64,000 bases of DNA, from contig JBOZIK010000001.1 of assembly GCA_051453625.1 (NCBI GenBank), positions 210,672,738 through 210,736,737 of the forward strand, written 5' to 3'. Numbering within the stretch: the stretch's first letter is position 1; each line of letters begins with the position of its first letter. The notes under the pieces are model-generated. The model ran no database searches. It had not been told where the DNA came from and was given only the letters and a program-made list of their open reading frames with translations. Below, piece after piece: positions 62,601 through 64,000 of this stretch. Made by a program: the position numbers and the translations under genes. Source of the stretch: Welwitschia mirabilis. Its lineage: Eukaryota; Gnetophyta; Gnetopsida; Welwitschiales.

Positions 62601-63309
62601 TGGATAGATATGTGGTTTAGCATTTTAGTATTTGAGGATGAAGGGAATGGGATGGGGGTATTTATAGATACATGCACTAAGGTTGGTTTTAAGTTAAGAA
62701 GCTTTCATAACATGTGATTTTGATCATGTGATTTACATAATCAAAAATTAAAGAGTTATATGATGCTAGAACACCAATTTAAACTAGGAAATAATGCTAT
62801 AATGCCATAGATAGTTACACTAGTAACCACTAAAACTAAAAATTATAAATTAACTTAAATTTAATGTTTTAATTAATATTACATAAAGGCATTATAATTG
62901 GTTTAAAAATGACCAGTAATGAATAAATCGTAACTCCTATAAAGTAAATTTCCAAGGTAATGATGTCCTAGTAAGCTTTCATATGATCTAATGTCATGCA
63001 TCTAGTTTTAAACTAAGTTAGCATTATTGCATTAGCAAGTGAATGAAATATGATATTCGAAAATGGACTATGAAACATCTCTATAATTAATAAGTATTCC
63101 ATGCTTTATATTATCACCCTTAACCTTGATTATCTACTTACAATTATTGTATAGATATTCAAATTAGATTAGAGTACATTATTTTGAGCTATTTAACATC
63201 TAGTACCTATTTCACTTACAAACTATAAAAACACATTTAAGTATATCATTATAATTTTAAAAATACCAAAAAATTATGAATATTAAAACCTTATTTTATC
63301 AAAAATTTA
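59691..63309 (-). repeat. 5' LTR of Athila-like gypsy element B
   Basis: Homologue of 30373-33390. The outer edge at 63309 abuts integrase coding sequence of another gypsy element. The inner edge lies between 59691 (a TG preceded by TTCCA, possibly a decayed primer site) and 59765, where clear homology to the other LTR begins. It contains a 577-N gap (61174-61750) with a repeated flank (61057-61173 against 61751-61867). Confidence 0.7.
60145..60200. repeat. Perfect 28-bp tandem duplication
   Basis: ACATTAAAGAAGAAAAAATA plus eight further bases, twice in a row. The left LTR has only one copy, so it arose after the element inserted. Confidence 0.85.
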
Positions 63310-64000
63310 AGCTTCATTAGCTACATCTATAAGTTATTTAAGTTCATTTAGGTTTAGATCCCTAAGCTCTAAGCCAAGGCTTCATCTTGCTTTGGTTTAG
63401 CTACTTTATGGTCCATAGAGCCTTATATTGAATTTCTAAGAGGAGATGATAAGATTTCCATAATACAAGTTGGTAGTATAACATTCTAATCAAGCTCATA
63501 TGAGTGGTATGATAGGTTTGAAGAGAATCATTAAGGTGAAGGAACCAGTTCACTATCTTTTACAAAATCCTTCTTAAAGCTTAGTTAAGAAATTTTGTTT
63601 AGCCATTTATTTATGGATGATAACATGCTATGACTTTATGAGTCATTCCAAACTTTATTATTAATTAGATTAGTATATTTTCATAAAAATACGTTTCGTC
63701 ATTATTAATGATGACTTTAAAATAATTAAATTAATATAAGATGTGTTATTTTAGGAATCTCATTATAAATCTAGCATCATCAGTTCTAATTGGATAGATT
63801 CATGTCACTTAGTGATGTAATTCATGCAAACTGATATATGTAGATATCTAAAAGATGAGAAAAATGATTTCATAAAGTTCATACTTTAGACATTGAATGG
63901 TTTAACCTTAAAAATAGATGAAAAGAAAATCACGTTATATTTTCAATACTATCTAGATATTGATATTTCTTACAATTTTATAGTAATCCTAAGAATTTTT
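63310..64000 (-). pseudogene. Gypsy element C integrase (second Athila/Tat-like element)
   Basis: Minus strand from 64000: NFMKSFF, MNYITK (family V-D-Y-V-S-K), VIINNDETYF (family A-I-I-S-D-N-G-T-H-F), KFGMTHKVIACYHP (family K-F-G-V-T-H-...-Y-H-P), LNDSLQTYHTTH, LLLEIQYKALWTIK and finally LNLNELK. The order runs from the DDE core to the C-terminal LNELEELR block. Coding similarity stops at 63310, exactly where the element B LTR begins. The element continues beyond the right edge. Confidence 0.85.

Noticed and set aside
1-64000. CRISPR-like arrays, bacterial operons, tRNA or rRNA genes, organelle DNA inserts
   Set aside because: No regular spacer-repeat array, Shine-Dalgarno-led gene series, cloverleaf, rRNA core or recognisable plastid/mitochondrial gene was seen. 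The many repeats are transposon-derived or gap-associated.

Overview
The window reads as gene-poor, strongly AT-rich, repeat-dominated nuclear DNA from a flowering plant. Three things support this: fragments of plant host genes (uridine nucleosidase, phytolongin, a DUF620 protein, probably GDP-L-fucose synthase), plant-type retrotransposons (Sirevirus, Athila-like and chromovirus Ty3/gypsy, L1-type LINE), and plant-style splice sites. No complete functional gene is visible. Nearly every coding block carries nonsense codons or frameshifts. Many of the stops are TAG/TAA where the family has CAG/CAA, or TGA/TAG where it has TGG or CGA, the pattern left by long-term deamination of methylated cytosine. 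The species cannot be named from the sequence.

Layout: (1) 1-6.2 kb holds host-gene debris: an intron-containing URH1-like pseudogene cut by the left edge, a compact GC-richer stretch joining a phytolongin fragment to a DUF620 fragment and flanked by a ~325-bp direct repeat, an unidentified exon-like ORF, and a short GDP-L-fucose-synthase-like fragment. (2) 6.2-10 kb is featureless up to a CACTA-type terminus at 9996. (3) 10-19.4 kb is a decayed plus-strand chromovirus pol followed by a long, internally duplicated LTR region. (4) 19.4-30 kb is mostly unassigned AT-rich DNA with an unidentified two-exon minus-strand gene relic near 21 kb, a 1.2-kb duplication, a decayed minisatellite and a (CA)n tract. 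(5) 30.4-63.3 kb is one large minus-strand Athila-like Ty3/gypsy element with ~3-kb LTRs, itself broken by two younger insertions: a Sirevirus (36763-48546) splitting the integrase, and an L1-type LINE (50025-55618) splitting the reverse transcriptase/RNase H region. (6) 63.3-64 kb is the integrase of yet another gypsy element, into which the large element appears to have landed.

The insertions can be ordered: gypsy element C, then Athila-like element B inside it, then the Sirevirus and the LINE inside B (relative order of those two unknown). Target-site duplications are visible for both younger insertions. The assembly has many fixed-length 100-N gaps, and at most of them the sequence after the gap repeats the sequence before it, so copy numbers in this window should be treated with caution. 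I found no clearly new biological system. The most interesting items are the nested insertion record, the repeat-flanked chimera of two host genes, and the covarying palindrome just downstream of the chromovirus LTR TATA box.
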